DNA from: Deinococcus yavapaiensis KR-236
GTDB lineage: Bacteria; Deinococcota; Deinococci; Deinococcales; Deinococcaceae
Length of the DNA: 64,000 nucleotides
Direction of reading: 5' to 3'
Assembly: GCF_003217515.1 (NCBI RefSeq)
Contig: NZ_QJSX01000009.1
Coordinates: 1-64,000 of the forward strand
Shown: one piece after another, positions 1-9,405 of the stretch
Position numbering within the stretch: the stretch's first letter is position 1
Layout: each line of letters opens with the position of its first letter
Program-made: the position numbers and the translations under genes
Notes under the pieces: generated by a model
Seen by the model: the letters and a program-made list of their open reading frames with translations, nothing else
Told to the model about the DNA's origin: nothing
The model's database searches: none

Positions 1-1
1 C

Positions 2-1615
2 ACCATCGCCGGAGAACCCGCGCCGCCATCGGGCTTCGATTTGGTGACGCTGCCCGGCACGACCTTGACGCAAGGTACGCAGCTCAACAACGTGCCGACG
101 GACATCGCGCTGAGTGGGAGTTCCGTGACGGCGAGCACGGCGGGCGCGGTGGTGGGCGCGGTGAGCGCAGTGGATGCGGATGCTGGGGACGTGCACACGT
201 GGAGCGTGAGTGACGCGCGGTTCGAAGTGACGAACGGGCAGTTGCGCGTGAAAGCCAGTCAGATGCTGCCGTCCTCGCCTGGAACGGTGAGTGTCACGTT
301 GACCGCGACGGACATCGAGGGCTTGTCCTTCTCCAAAACCTTCACGCTCTCCGTGCTGACGCCGGTCGTGCTGTCGGCTGGCGCGCTCGACCCGACCTTC
401 GGATCGAGCGGCAAGGTCATCACGCCTGTTGGGTCGGGCGGCAGTGTGGCGTTCGCGCTGGCTCGGCAGCCCGACGGGAAGCTCGTCACGGCCGGTTACG
501 CCTGGAACCAGGGAAGCTTGAACGGGATGGACTTCGCGCTCGCGCGGTACAACTCGAACGGCACGCTCGACACGACCTTCGGCACGAACGGCAAGGTCAC
601 GACGAACCTCGGCTTCGCGGATGACCTTGCCCGCGCGGTGGCCGTGCAGCCCGACGGGAAGATCCTCGCGGCGGGGGCCGCCTGGGACGGTCAGTATTCC
701 GACTTGGCACTGGCGCGGTACAACTCGAACGGCACGCTCGACACGACCTTCGGCACCAATGGTCGGGTCGTCATGCCGATCGGGTCGGGGGAGGACTACG
801 CTGCTGCGCTCGTGGTGCAACCCGACGGAAAGATCCTCGTGGCCGGCACTGCCACCGACGAATGGACGGCTGAGGACTTCACGCTGGTGCGGTTCAACAG
901 CGACGGCACGCTGGATTCGACGTTCGGCTCGGCCGGTGTGGTCACGACGAACTTCGACTTCTCGGGAAGCTCCTTCTCGAGCGACGTCGCGACGTCACTG
1001 GTGCTGCAACCGGACGGGAAGCTCATCGCTGCCGGACGAACCGTCCTCACCGACTGGGACAACAACGCCACGACTCGGGTCGCATTGGCACGGTACACGC
1101 CGAATGGAACCCTCGATGCCACCTTCGGCTCGGGCGGCATTCTCACCACGTCAATCGGCGCCGGGGACGACAGTATCTCCGCTCTCGCTCTACAACCTGA
1201 CGGAAAGCTCGTCGCTGCCGGACGAACCTCCAACGGCTCCGAGTACGACTTCGCGCTGATACGGTATACGCCGAGCGGCACGCTCGACTCGACGTTCGGG
1301 TCGAGCGGCGTGGTCACTACAGACCTCGGGGGTACCGACACCGCCTCCGCCCTCGCCCTACAACCCGACGGGAAACTCGTCGCTGTCGGGCAGACCTACA
1401 ACGGCGTCTCGTGGAATTTCGCGCTCGCGAGGTACGCAACCTCGGGCACGCTCGACTCGACCTTCGGCTCGAGCGGCAAGGTCACCACGTCCATAGGAGC
1501 TGTGTACGATTCCGCCACCGCGTTGGTGCTGGAGCCAGACGGAAAGATCGTCGCTGCTGGGCAGACTAACAACGGCACAAACTCGAGCTTCGTCTTAACG
1601 CGGTACCTGCCGTAG
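2..1615 (+). CDS. delta-60 repeat surface protein (5' partial)
   Basis: The frame is open to the left edge, so the true start lies outside the window. The first visible residues (GFDLVTLPG...QLNNV) match an internal piece of the next gene (GFDLVKLPG...QLSNV), so the two are paralogous over this module. A short cadherin-like stretch (about residues 15-105) is followed by seven delta-60 repeats, each built on LDxTFGxxGxV, QPDGK(L/I)xxAG and FALxRY. Such repeats probably fold as a beta-propeller and occur in secreted or surface proteins. The signal peptide would be upstream. The role is inferred to be cell-envelope or adhesive. It ends 8 bases before the lipoprotein gene and is probably co-transcribed with it. 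Confidence 0.85.
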   Translation, partial: TIAGEPAPPSGFDLVTLPGTTLTQGTQLNNVPTDIALSGSSVTASTAGAVVGAVSAVDADAGDVHTWSVSDARFEVTNGQLRVKASQMLPSSPGTVSVTLTATDIEGLSFSKTFTLSVLTPVVLSAGALDPTFGSSGKVITPVGSGGSVAFALARQPDGKLVTAGYAWNQGSLNGMDFALARYNSNGTLDTTFGTNGKVTTNLGFADDLARAVAVQPDGKILAAGAAWDGQYSDLALARYNSNGTLDTTFGTNGRVVMPIGSGEDYAAALVVQPDGKILVAGTATDEWTAEDFTLVRFNSDGTLDSTFGSAGVVTTNFDFSGSSFSSDVATSLVLQPDGKLIAAGRTVLTDWDNNATTRVALARYTPNGTLDATFGSGGILTTSIGAGDDSISALALQPDGKLVAAGRTSNGSEYDFALIRYTPSGTLDSTFGSSGVVTTDLGGTDTASALALQPDGKLVAVGQTYNGVSWNFALARYATSGTLDSTFGSSGKVTTSIGAVYDSATALVLEPDGKIVAAGQTNNGTNSSFVLTRYLP

Positions 1616-1623
1616 GAGATGTA

Positions 1624-4600
1624 ATGAAGAAGTGTTCTTTGCTGCTCTTGGCGCTCCTCGTCGGCTGCGCTACGCCACCTCAAGCTCCCACCGGTCCTCG
1701 CGTGCTGGGCATCGTGCAAGTCACCGCCGGGCAGGACGCCGCCGTGCAGTGGGTGCGACCCGACGCGGACACCCTACGTGCCCTCGACCTCACCAGCATT
1801 CCCGCTGGCCTCGACGTGCAAGTCGTGCCCACCACCACCCCCTTCTTCGACGCAGGCGGCACCCGCTACCTGTACTCGCACTTCAAAGTGCGAAACGGTA
1901 AAGGCAGCACCCCCAACAGCGACCTCAAAAACGTCACCTTCCTCGCCCTCGACAACACCACTACTCTCGGTGACACCGCCATCGTCTCGATGCGCAACGC
2001 CGCAGGAGCGGCCATCACCAGCGTGGACGTCGCGCGCAGCCTGCGACCCACGCACCGCATGGACACCTCCAGCGTCGTGCAAGCGTTGGGCGCGGACTTG
2101 CAACTCTTCAGCGAAAGCGAAGTGAGTGCCTTCGCCAACAGCTTTCCGTGGGGCTTCGGGGTGCGGCACTGCTTGGACGTCAACTGCGACGCGTACGACA
2201 AGACCCTGCCCGGCAACCCGAGCTTGAGTCAGTTCGACGGGCGGGTGACGTTGGCGTTCAAGACGCCCGTTACCACGGCGGCGAACACGCCCAAGAGCGC
2301 GTCGATGCTGTACCTGGTCGTGGCGGATAACACGACCAATCCGAGGGTGGTGCAGAGCAGCGAAGAGCAACTGACAGGCACGGTCGCGGGGAGGAGTGCC
2401 GTTCCAGCGGGCTTCGACCTCGTCAAACTACCCGGGTCGAACTTGCCGGGTGGGACGCAACTGAGCAACGTGCGCGTCGCGGGCACGTCGAGCACGACCA
2501 CATCCACGCTGTTGACACGTCCTTCCCTGATGGCGAGTAACGCGGCCTTGCAGCAAGGGCAAGCCGTGACGTACGCCGTGAGTGGATCGGACCCGCAGAA
2601 CTCTACATTGACGTACAGCGTGTCGAGCGGGACGCTGCCGGCTGGCCTCACGTTGAACGCGAACACAGGAGCAGTCAGCGGTACGCCGTCGAGTTACGGG
2701 GCGTCTTCGGTGACGTTGCGAGCGACGAACACGAGCGGAGAGTTCGACGAGAAGACCGTGACTTTGAGCGTGACGGCCACCCCGCCGAACGTGACAGTAG
2801 GAACTCAAGGCTTGACGCAAGGACAAAGTGCGAACTTCAACGTCACGGCCTCCGACCCGCAAGACCTGGCGTTGACGTACAGCCTCGCACAAGGCAGCAC
2901 CCTTCCCGCTGGCTTGTCCCTCAATAGCAGCACCGGTGTGGTGAGTGGTACACCAACCGTTTTCGGCACCTTCCCCGTGACCTTCCAAGTCGCCAACAGC
3001 GGCGGTGGCACCGCCAGCAAGACGGTCACCCTCATCATCAACGCGACCGCGCCGAGCCTCACGGTCGGTGATCAGAGCTTATATCAAAGCCAAAGTGGGC
3101 GCTTTACGGTAACAGCGACGGACCCTCAGAACTTGGCGCTGACGTACGGCGTCGCTCAAGGCAGCACCTTACCGGCTGGCTTGACCTTGGATAGCAGTAC
3201 AGGTTTGGTGAGCGGCGCGCCGACGGTTTTCGGGACCTTCCCGGTGACCTTCCAGGTGACGAACAGCGGTGGGGCGAGCGCCACCAAGACCATCACCCTC
3301 ACGATCACGGCCACCCCACCGAGCGTGACGGTTGGAAACCAGACGTTGACGCAAGGGCAAAGCGGCGGCTTCTATGTCACGGCTTCCGACCCACAGAACC
3401 TCAGCCTGACGTACAGCGTCGCCCAGGGCAGCACCTTGCCGGCTGGCTTGTCCTTGAATAGCAGCACGGGTGTGGTGAGCGGCACGCCGACAACCGCAGG
3501 AACGACAAGTGTGACGTTCAGGGTGGCGAATAGCGGTGGTGGCACGGCCACGAAGGCGATCACGATCACGGTGAACGCGCCGCCCTTCACTGCTATAGCC
3601 TCCCCTAGTATTTCGCGTCGGGATCACACGCAAACTGACTTGGGCGCGGCGTACGGCGGTAAAGTCTTAATTGCTGGGGGCGTAGACAGCAACGGCACCA
3701 CCGTGGCAAGCGCGCAATTGTATGACCCAGCTACGAATACTTTTACCACCTTGCCAGACATGACGGTCGCGCGTCGGGATCACACGGCCACGCTCCTCAG
3801 CAACGGTCGCGTATTGATCACCAATGGGACAAGCGCCGGGGGAGGTCGATTAGCATCTGCGGAACTGTTTAATCCCGCTACGAGCACTTTCACGGCTATC
3901 TCTGCAACAATGAGCGTTGCGCGAACGAACGCTGTCTCTACAAGACTTTCGAATGGTAAGGTGCTGATTACAGGGGGGTATGTCTCGTCTGGATTCAGCC
4001 TTAGTTGCGGCACAACAACCTCGACCACAACAACCGCTGAATTGTATGACCCCTCGACGAACACCTTTACGAGTCTGAATGGAATGACAACAGATCGCGC
4101 GAATCACACCTCGACGCTCCTTTCAAACGGTCGTGTGTTGATTGCTGGAGGAACGGACTCTTATTCCAACAGGTGCTCGTGGTCAGGCTCTGCTGTCAGT
4201 TCGGCAGAAATATTCGATCCTTCCTCGAACACCTTTACCTCCATCGCAAGCATGAGTGGCGCACGCAATCGTCCGACGGCTACCTTATTGAACAACGGAA
4301 AAGTGCTGCTTGCGGGAGGAACGAATTTTTGGAATTGCAGCGGTTGCTCATCATGGAGTAGCGAGCGATTTGATGCGGAGATTTTCGATCCCACCACTCA
4401 AACGTTCGTGACGTTCCTGTACCTACAAAATTACCGAGCTAACCATACGGCGACGTTACTAGCGAATGGTAAAGTATTGTTAGCTGGCGGTACGTCAGGT
4501 GGTAGCAGCGCCGAAGTCTTCGATCCGACCACAAATACCTCTAGCTTTGTAGGGTACATGAATTACAGCCGATCGGATCATACGGCGACGCTGCTGTCGG

Positions 4601-4677
4601 GTTCAACGTCACTTGCTGGGAAAGTCTTGATTGTAGGTGGGGGTAGCGCGGCAGAGCTGGGTGACATCAAGCCTTGA
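1624..4677 (+). CDS. Ig-like/kelch-repeat lipoprotein
   Basis: The 1017-residue protein starts with a lipoprotein signal peptide whose lipobox is LVGC (Cys at residue 15), so it is probably anchored in the envelope. Residues ~50-300 form a conserved N-terminal region that resembles the preceding gene near its end. Residues ~300-650 are four putative Ig (He_PIG-like) repeats with the cores DPQNxxLTYxV and LPAGLxLNSSTGxVSGTP. Residues ~655-1017 are six or seven kelch-like blades with NGKVLIAGG, AELYDPxTNTF and RxxHTATLL. A start at the ATG (ribosome site GGAGAT) is clear. Base composition drops visibly in the kelch half (more AAT, TTA and GTA codons), which suggests the two halves have different histories. 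Function is unknown; a surface-exposed binding role is inferred. Confidence 0.85.
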   Translation: MKKCSLLLLALLVGCATPPQAPTGPRVLGIVQVTAGQDAAVQWVRPDADTLRALDLTSIPAGLDVQVVPTTTPFFDAGGTRYLYSHFKVRNGKGSTPNSDLKNVTFLALDNTTTLGDTAIVSMRNAAGAAITSVDVARSLRPTHRMDTSSVVQALGADLQLFSESEVSAFANSFPWGFGVRHCLDVNCDAYDKTLPGNPSLSQFDGRVTLAFKTPVTTAANTPKSASMLYLVVADNTTNPRVVQSSEEQLTGTVAGRSAVPAGFDLVKLPGSNLPGGTQLSNVRVAGTSSTTTSTLLTRPSLMASNAALQQGQAVTYAVSGSDPQNSTLTYSVSSGTLPAGLTLNANTGAVSGTPSSYGASSVTLRATNTSGEFDEKTVTLSVTATPPNVTVGTQGLTQGQSANFNVTASDPQDLALTYSLAQGSTLPAGLSLNSSTGVVSGTPTVFGTFPVTFQVANSGGGTASKTVTLIINATAPSLTVGDQSLYQSQSGRFTVTATDPQNLALTYGVAQGSTLPAGLTLDSSTGLVSGAPTVFGTFPVTFQVTNSGGASATKTITLTITATPPSVTVGNQTLTQGQSGGFYVTASDPQNLSLTYSVAQGSTLPAGLSLNSSTGVVSGTPTTAGTTSVTFRVANSGGGTATKAITITVNAPPFTAIASPSISRRDHTQTDLGAAYGGKVLIAGGVDSNGTTVASAQLYDPATNTFTTLPDMTVARRDHTATLLSNGRVLITNGTSAGGGRLASAELFNPATSTFTAISATMSVARTNAVSTRLSNGKVLITGGYVSSGFSLSCGTTTSTTTTAELYDPSTNTFTSLNGMTTDRANHTSTLLSNGRVLIAGGTDSYSNRCSWSGSAVSSAEIFDPSSNTFTSIASMSGARNRPTATLLNNGKVLLAGGTNFWNCSGCSSWSSERFDAEIFDPTTQTFVTFLYLQNYRANHTATLLANGKVLLAGGTSGGSSAEVFDPTTNTSSFVGYMNYSRSDHTATLLSGSTSLAGKVLIVGGGSAAELGDIKP

Positions 4678-4721
4678 CAGGATCATTTACCAAGTAACTA
4701 AATGGATACTGTCTCAATAAA

Positions 4722-4760
4722 GGAGAGACTCGGCTATGATACCGGGTCTCTTCATTTCGG
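4722..4760 (+). terminator. hairpin downstream of the kelch lipoprotein gene
   Basis: A 12-bp stem with two G-U pairs (GGAGAGACTCGG at 4722-4733 and CCGGGTCTCTTC at 4742-4753) with an 8-base loop, followed by a short T-rich stretch. It is a plausible but not strong rho-independent terminator. Confidence 0.45.
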
Positions 4761-4946
4761 TCTGCCTAACGAACATAAAGTTGATCAGAACGTTCATTTA
4801 GTTGGAAAGCACGCTGTGCCGTGCAAGTTCAATTCCAGGATGCTGTACTCAGAACTGCGGGGAGTTGATGAGATGGTTCATGCGTCATGCTTAATGTGCG
4901 GCGCTAACAGACGAGCAGTAAGTGCGCTCGACACGTGGAGGGCGGG

Positions 4947-5475
4947 GCCTTACCAGCAGGTTTGTCGTTGAACAGCAGCACGGTTGACGTCAGCTTCTAG
5001 GCCGGCAAGACGGTTACGCTCTCGAGTGCCACGACATTGCCGAGCGTCAAGCTCGGCAATCGGATCCGACCGTCGAGGCAGAACGTGAACTTCATCGTGG
5101 CAGCTATGGAACCCCAGAATTCGACGATCACTTAATGGCTCGCTCCATGTATCACCTTTCCTGCCGAGTTATTCCGGAACTCTTCCACGGAGGTGCTGAG
5201 CAGCACGTTCACCACCGAGACGACGAGCATGGCCTTACAGGTGAGGGGCAGTGGGGTGGTTCAGCGCTGAGGTCTGTCAACATCATCATGAGCTCACCGA
5301 AATGCTGCTCGACACGACCTTCGACACTCATGGCTAAGTCACTCCGCCTGTCGGGTCCCGGAATGACGTCACCTTTGCACTGCTTGGGCAGCCCGACTGA
5401 AAGCTCGTCGTTGCTGAACCCACTTTCAACGACGCTTCGAGAAAAAACTTTCTAGCGGTTGCAATCGTGCCTATC
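4947..5475 (+). pseudogene. decayed Ig-like/delta-60 repeat gene
   Basis: No open frame survives, but translation in pieces gives clear relatives of the two upstream genes. Near 4950 there is LPAGLSLNSSTVDVS and a stop. Near 5010-5130 there are VTLSSATTLPSVKLGN and IVAAMEPQNSTIT, then a stop. Near 5160-5270 there is FPAELFRNSSTEVLSS and beyond, which is another Ig repeat. Near 5310-5470 there is LDTTFDTHG, stop, VTPPVGS...FALLGQPD, stop, KLVVAE...NFLAV, which is a delta-60 repeat. Stops, frameshifts and a deletion within one Ig repeat show it is dead. The order (Ig repeats, then delta-60) is a combination neither intact gene has. Confidence 0.7.
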
Positions 5476-5580
5476 AAGCCTCCTCGTCTCTTCTCTAGCC
5501 GTTGCCAACTTCCTTAGGCCCTTCATCTTGTAGCATTCAAGCAATCCGCTCTTCGCCTTCTCACCCTTTAGGAGTCTTCC

Positions 5581-6270
5581 TTGCGCGTCCTCACCCTCAC
5601 TGCCTTGTTCGCCCTCACGAGCGCTACCGCCGGGCAACTACAAATCTCCCCGACGAGCGTCGAGCTCGACTTGCGTTCGCAACGTAGCGGTTCCACGGTC
5701 GTGACGAACACCGACTCTCAAACCGCCCGGTACAAAGTCACGGTGCTGCGCGTGCAGCAAAACGGCCAAGAGCAACTGGAGCGCACGACGGACGTCGTCG
5801 TGAATCCAGCGGTGTTCACCATCGCGCCCGGCAAGCGGCAAGTGGTGCGTGTCGGCTTCGCGGGCGAGGCGCGCAAACAACCGGAAACGGCGTACCGTCT
5901 GCTGCTCGAGCAGCAGCCCCCCGAGGCGGGTGGCGCGCCCGTGCAAGTCACGACGTTGCTCGCGGTGGGCGTGCCGTTGTACGTGCGTGAGCGGGACGGG
6001 CAGCCGAACCTGAATGTCTCGGCGGAGCGCGATGGGCAGAATGTGCGTGTCACGCTTCGCAACTCGGGCGGACGGCGCGTCGTCGTGATCGGCCTCAAAG
6101 TCACGCGGGGCGACGCGAGCGTCAGCCTTGGCAGCATGATCGTCGTGGCGGGCGGCAAGTTGGACTTCACGCTCAAAGGGTGGGGAGGGAAGGGTGGCTC
6201 GCTCGACGTGGAGTTCGCGGATCTCGACAAGCGCACGCATCGGCAGCGGTTGGACGTCACGGCTCCTTAG
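5581..6270 (+). CDS. PapD-like fimbrial chaperone
   Basis: A 229-residue protein with a short signal peptide (cleavage near SATAG) and a PapD-type immunoglobulin fold: LQISPTSVELDL at the N terminus, the interdomain FTIAPGKRQVVRVGF stretch with the conserved Arg, and a second beta-domain from about residue 115 (VGVPLYVRERD). Family knowledge: periplasmic chaperones cap pilin subunits and hand them to an outer-membrane usher. The TTG start is chosen because AGGAG sits 9 bases upstream and the signal peptide begins there. The usher gene overlaps its 3' end by 77 bases, which supports joint translation. No pilin-subunit gene is seen in the window. Confidence 0.75.
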   Translation: MRVLTLTALFALTSATAGQLQISPTSVELDLRSQRSGSTVVTNTDSQTARYKVTVLRVQQNGQEQLERTTDVVVNPAVFTIAPGKRQVVRVGFAGEARKQPETAYRLLLEQQPPEAGGAPVQVTTLLAVGVPLYVRERDGQPNLNVSAERDGQNVRVTLRNSGGRRVVVIGLKVTRGDASVSLGSMIVVAGGKLDFTLKGWGGKGGSLDVEFADLDKRTHRQRLDVTAP

Positions 6271-8335
6271 CGTCCTGCTGAGCGTGTCGGTCGCGCACGC
6301 GCAATCGGCGGAGCCGTGCGCGTTGCCACGCGAGTTGCTCGCCGTGACGGTTGGCGCGTCCAGTCGAGGCGAGCACCTCGTGCTGCGAAACGACAACGAC
6401 GTGTGGGTGGAGGGGGAGGCGCTGCGGGACGGCGAGGAAGGCTACGCGGCCGAGCGAGCGGCGTGCGGCACGCGTGTGTTCGTGCGGCTCGCGCCGAGCT
6501 TGAACGCGCGCGTGGATGACGAGGAGCAGGTGCTGCGCGTCACACCGACCTTGGCGTTGCTCGGGCGGTACGAGGTGCAAGTCGAACCGGCGTTGCGCGC
6601 CTTGCCGGGTGATGGCGGGGTGCTCGTCGTGCCGCTCTCCCTCAAAGCGTACGCGCAGGAGTTCGGAGGGCGCGACCTTCAGGTGGCGTTGTCGGCACGG
6701 CCGCGTTACGAAGACGGACCGTTCAGCTTGGATGCCGCCGTCGCCGGAGGGTGGAGTGGCGTGCGAGGCTTCTCGGGTGCAGCGCGAGGCAGCGTCGCGT
6801 ACCGTGCGGAGAACGGCTGGGTGTTCTCAGCGTTGCTGTTCGAAGACGCTCGGTACGGACGAGGCGCGTTGACTGGGGCGAGAGCAGCGTGGGTGACGCC
6901 ACTCGTGAAGGAAGCGCCGCCGATTCAAGTGGAGGCGCCATTGGAAGCGACGGCGGTCGTCACGGTCGGAGGACGGCTCGTGCAGCAACTGCGGCTCAAG
7001 CCGGGCGTGACGGTGCTGCGCGGCGTGCCGATCAATACGACGACGACGGAGGTGCTGGTGGAAGTGCGTGACGCGAGTGGAACGCGCGAGCAGCGGGTGT
7101 CGATCCCGCGTCCCGCCGGGTCCCCAGCAAGTGGAACGGGACGCGTCACGTTGGAAGGAGGTTGGGCGAGTGGCGCGTGGTACGCGGGTGTGGGAGGCGC
7201 GTACGGGTTGTCGCCCGAGTGGAGCGTGGAGGGAAGCGCGGCGTTGCGCGGTCCTGCTGCCGCGTTTCGCGCACGCTTGAACTACGCGTCGACGCCGTGG
7301 TTCGCGTCGGGCGCGCTCAGTGTCGGGGATGGACTGCTCGGCGGTGGAGTGACGGTACGTGGTGAAGCTGGAGCGCGCACCAGCGGCTGGACGTGGCGAG
7401 CGTCGGGAGAGTGGCGGTCGGACGACTTGACGAAGCGGAACGTGTCGCTGGACGCACGTTGGAACAGCATGCCGTGGCAGGCGTCTGGAGCGGTGACGTA
7501 CAATTACGCACTCGACTTGTGGAGTGCCGAGGTGGCCGGCGGATACCGCGTGCCGTCCGGGTGGAGTGTGGAAGGCGCCGTGAAGTTCGACGTGAACGTC
7601 GCGAAGTTCACGGTGCGAGCGTCCGTGCCGCTGACTTCTCAGTCGTCGCTCGACGCCGTGTGGAGTGACGGGGTCGGCGTGACGTGGACGCAAGCGTGGG
7701 ATGACGCGACGCGCACGCAAGTTGGTGTGGCTGCTGGCGTGCTGCGGGCGTCGCTGGAACGTCAAGGCGTGGTGGACGTGTCGGCGGCGTTGGATTCGCG
7801 GGGCACCTTGTCGGGAGGCGTGTCGGGAAGTGTCGCGCGAGCAGGGGGGCAGTGGCGTTTGACGAGCAGCGAAGGGAGCGGTGGGGTGCTCGTGCGAACG
7901 GGCGTACCGAACGTTCCCGTGCGTCTCAACGAGGTCGTGCGCGGCTCGACGGACGCGTCGGGTGAGGTGCTGCTGACTGGGCTGGCAGCCAACGTGCGGT
8001 ACGCGTTGAGCGTCGCGCCGGACGCGCTGCCCATCAACGTGAGCGTCGTGGAGGACCGGGTGGAGTTCGAGTTGGGTGGGGCGGGGCTGCACGTACTGGA
8101 TTGGACGGCGAACTTCCGGGTTTCCCGATGGGTGACGCTGCGTTGGCGTGACGGTCGCGTTGCTGCGGGCGGGCGGTTGGTGCTGGGAGATGAGGAAGTG
8201 TGGCTTGATGAGGCGGGCCGTGGGTTGGTGTTCGTGCCTGAGCGACGCGATGGGGTACTGGAAGTGGCGGGAGAGCGCTGCGCGGTGCGGTTGGATCCGG
8301 AATTAGCAGAGGCGAGGTGCTTGGACGGCTCGTGA
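6194..8335 (+). CDS. fimbrial outer-membrane usher-like protein
   Basis: A 713-residue protein with a signal peptide (hydrophobic LLSVLLSVSVAHA near residues 24-36). It is rich in beta-strands throughout. The middle contains the usher pattern of a plug/barrel (GRLVQQLRLKPGV...GVPI...VLVEVRDASG, residues ~255-300). The C-terminal part has the usher-like carboxypeptidase-fold stretch (GVPNVPVRLNEV, DALPINVSV, then small terminal domains with two Cys). Typical ushers are 750-850 residues, so this one is slightly short. The GTG at 6194 is the only in-frame start before the signal peptide and has GGGAGGGAA just upstream. It acts with the preceding chaperone; the partner subunit lies elsewhere. Confidence 0.7.
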   Translation: MARSTWSSRISTSARIGSGWTSRLLSVLLSVSVAHAQSAEPCALPRELLAVTVGASSRGEHLVLRNDNDVWVEGEALRDGEEGYAAERAACGTRVFVRLAPSLNARVDDEEQVLRVTPTLALLGRYEVQVEPALRALPGDGGVLVVPLSLKAYAQEFGGRDLQVALSARPRYEDGPFSLDAAVAGGWSGVRGFSGAARGSVAYRAENGWVFSALLFEDARYGRGALTGARAAWVTPLVKEAPPIQVEAPLEATAVVTVGGRLVQQLRLKPGVTVLRGVPINTTTTEVLVEVRDASGTREQRVSIPRPAGSPASGTGRVTLEGGWASGAWYAGVGGAYGLSPEWSVEGSAALRGPAAAFRARLNYASTPWFASGALSVGDGLLGGGVTVRGEAGARTSGWTWRASGEWRSDDLTKRNVSLDARWNSMPWQASGAVTYNYALDLWSAEVAGGYRVPSGWSVEGAVKFDVNVAKFTVRASVPLTSQSSLDAVWSDGVGVTWTQAWDDATRTQVGVAAGVLRASLERQGVVDVSAALDSRGTLSGGVSGSVARAGGQWRLTSSEGSGGVLVRTGVPNVPVRLNEVVRGSTDASGEVLLTGLAANVRYALSVAPDALPINVSVVEDRVEFELGGAGLHVLDWTANFRVSRWVTLRWRDGRVAAGGRLVLGDEEVWLDEAGRGLVFVPERRDGVLEVAGERCAVRLDPELAEARCLDGS

Positions 8336-8706
8336 AGCGTTCGAGGACACCCGTTCGAATGTTTGTGGTGACGCGCATCGTGTAGCGTGCGGAGCCGAAG
8401 TCATCCTGCCCGTCTGCCCGTTCAAGTCGTGAACGTCAACAGCCCTTGCGGTTGGACATGACGCGGCTGAAGTCTTGCCCCTGGCAATAAACGGAAAGGT
8501 AGAAATCGACGGAGCGCAGTTTGACGTTGGCCGTGCCAGTACGACTGTATGCGCGTGAAAGCCCTTGGACGGCACGAGGTGGATCAACTTGCCAAAGCAA
8601 GAGCATGTTATTGAACTTGGGTGGCCCCAGGACCGGGCTGTGGGAGGAAACAGGACGCGATGTCATGACCTTTTGTCCGCTGAGATGGACAAGACGCCTG
8701 CCCTGC
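8336..8706. other. intergenic stretch with no supported gene
   Basis: About 370 bases between the usher gene and the HTH genes. Several short open frames exist on both strands, but none shows a recognisable domain, a good ribosome site and a sensible start together. It is probably decayed accessory DNA bordering the HTH patch. Confidence 0.4.
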
Positions 8707-9405
8707 TTATCGTCGGTTATGAGGGGTACGGCAACACCTGCTGCAAGCACGAAGAGCGCCGCGCATTGACCACCGAGGTGAAGCTGACCAAGGAAGCAAG
8801 GAGGGCGCCTCTTTGTGGTCGAGTGTCGGGACAAGCGAGATGGTGGTGTGAAGGGCATTTTTACTGCTTTCGTCCCTGTTGTCCCTATCGTCCCTTCGTC
8901 TTTCCTGGGATTGAAGATTTTTTATGCGGAATGCCGAAAGCGCCGCTGATCTTGACGTCCGTGCACGTTGCGGTGATGCTCGGTCTTCCCTGGCTCGTAC
9001 GGATGCAAGATATCGACTTCCTTGAGGCGCGATCCAAGATCGGCGGGCGGCCGTGGGAAGGGGGCGCACATGATACTGGCGCATTGTTGCGCCGGTTCTG
9101 TCCTCGTGAGTTGAGGCCTCGGGTGGTGGGCGGAACGTTGAGTTTATGGTGGTCGCTGGGCCGAAGGTGAAAGAGGAGAGACCGGCACGACATGGTGTCG
9201 GCTTCTCCTCTTTTGAGGCCGTTTCATGGTGCGGGAGGCGCGGCCGAGTGCGATGCTTTTCGAACTGAAGCAGTTCCGAAACGAGAACGTGCCCGGTGCA
9301 AACGACTGGAAGGTCGCCGTTCGAGATGGCTTGGTAGATGAATGCGCGGCTCACGCCAAGGTGACACGCGGCTTCTTGCACGCTGAGGTACGCTGGGGCA
9401 TTCAC
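8707..9405 (-). CDS. excisionase-like HTH protein (C-terminal part doubtful)
   Basis: The first ~50 residues (AYLSVQEAACHLGVSRAFIYQAISNGDLPVV) are a clear MerR/excisionase-type winged HTH (HTH_17), as in phage excisionases. The GTG start overlaps the stop of the upstream HTH gene as GTGA, so the two are translationally coupled. After about residue 75 the sequence is low in recognisable structure, Arg- and Ser-rich, and may be read-through of a frameshifted gene. The N-terminal domain is well supported. The stated 3' end is simply where the frame closes. Confidence 0.5.
   Translation of the reverse strand: MNAPAYLSVQEAACHLGVSRAFIYQAISNGDLPVVCTGHVLVSELLQFEKHRTRPRLPHHETASKEEKPTPCRAGLSSFTFGPATTINSTFRPPPEASTHEDRTGATMRQYHVRPLPTAARRSWIAPQGSRYLASVRAREDRASPQRARTSRSAALSAFRIKNLQSQERRRDDRDNRDESSKNALHTTISLVPTLDHKEAPSLLPWSASPRWSMRGALRACSRCCRTPHNRR

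Noticed and set aside
4702..4971. 89-codon frame after the kelch gene
   Set aside because: It begins inside the terminator hairpin region and runs into the repeat-gene remnant; no recognisable features.
8436..8858. 140-codon minus-strand frame with a partly protein-like tail
   Set aside because: No family and no good start; it overlaps the HTH gene tail. Could be a decayed element gene, but the evidence is too thin.
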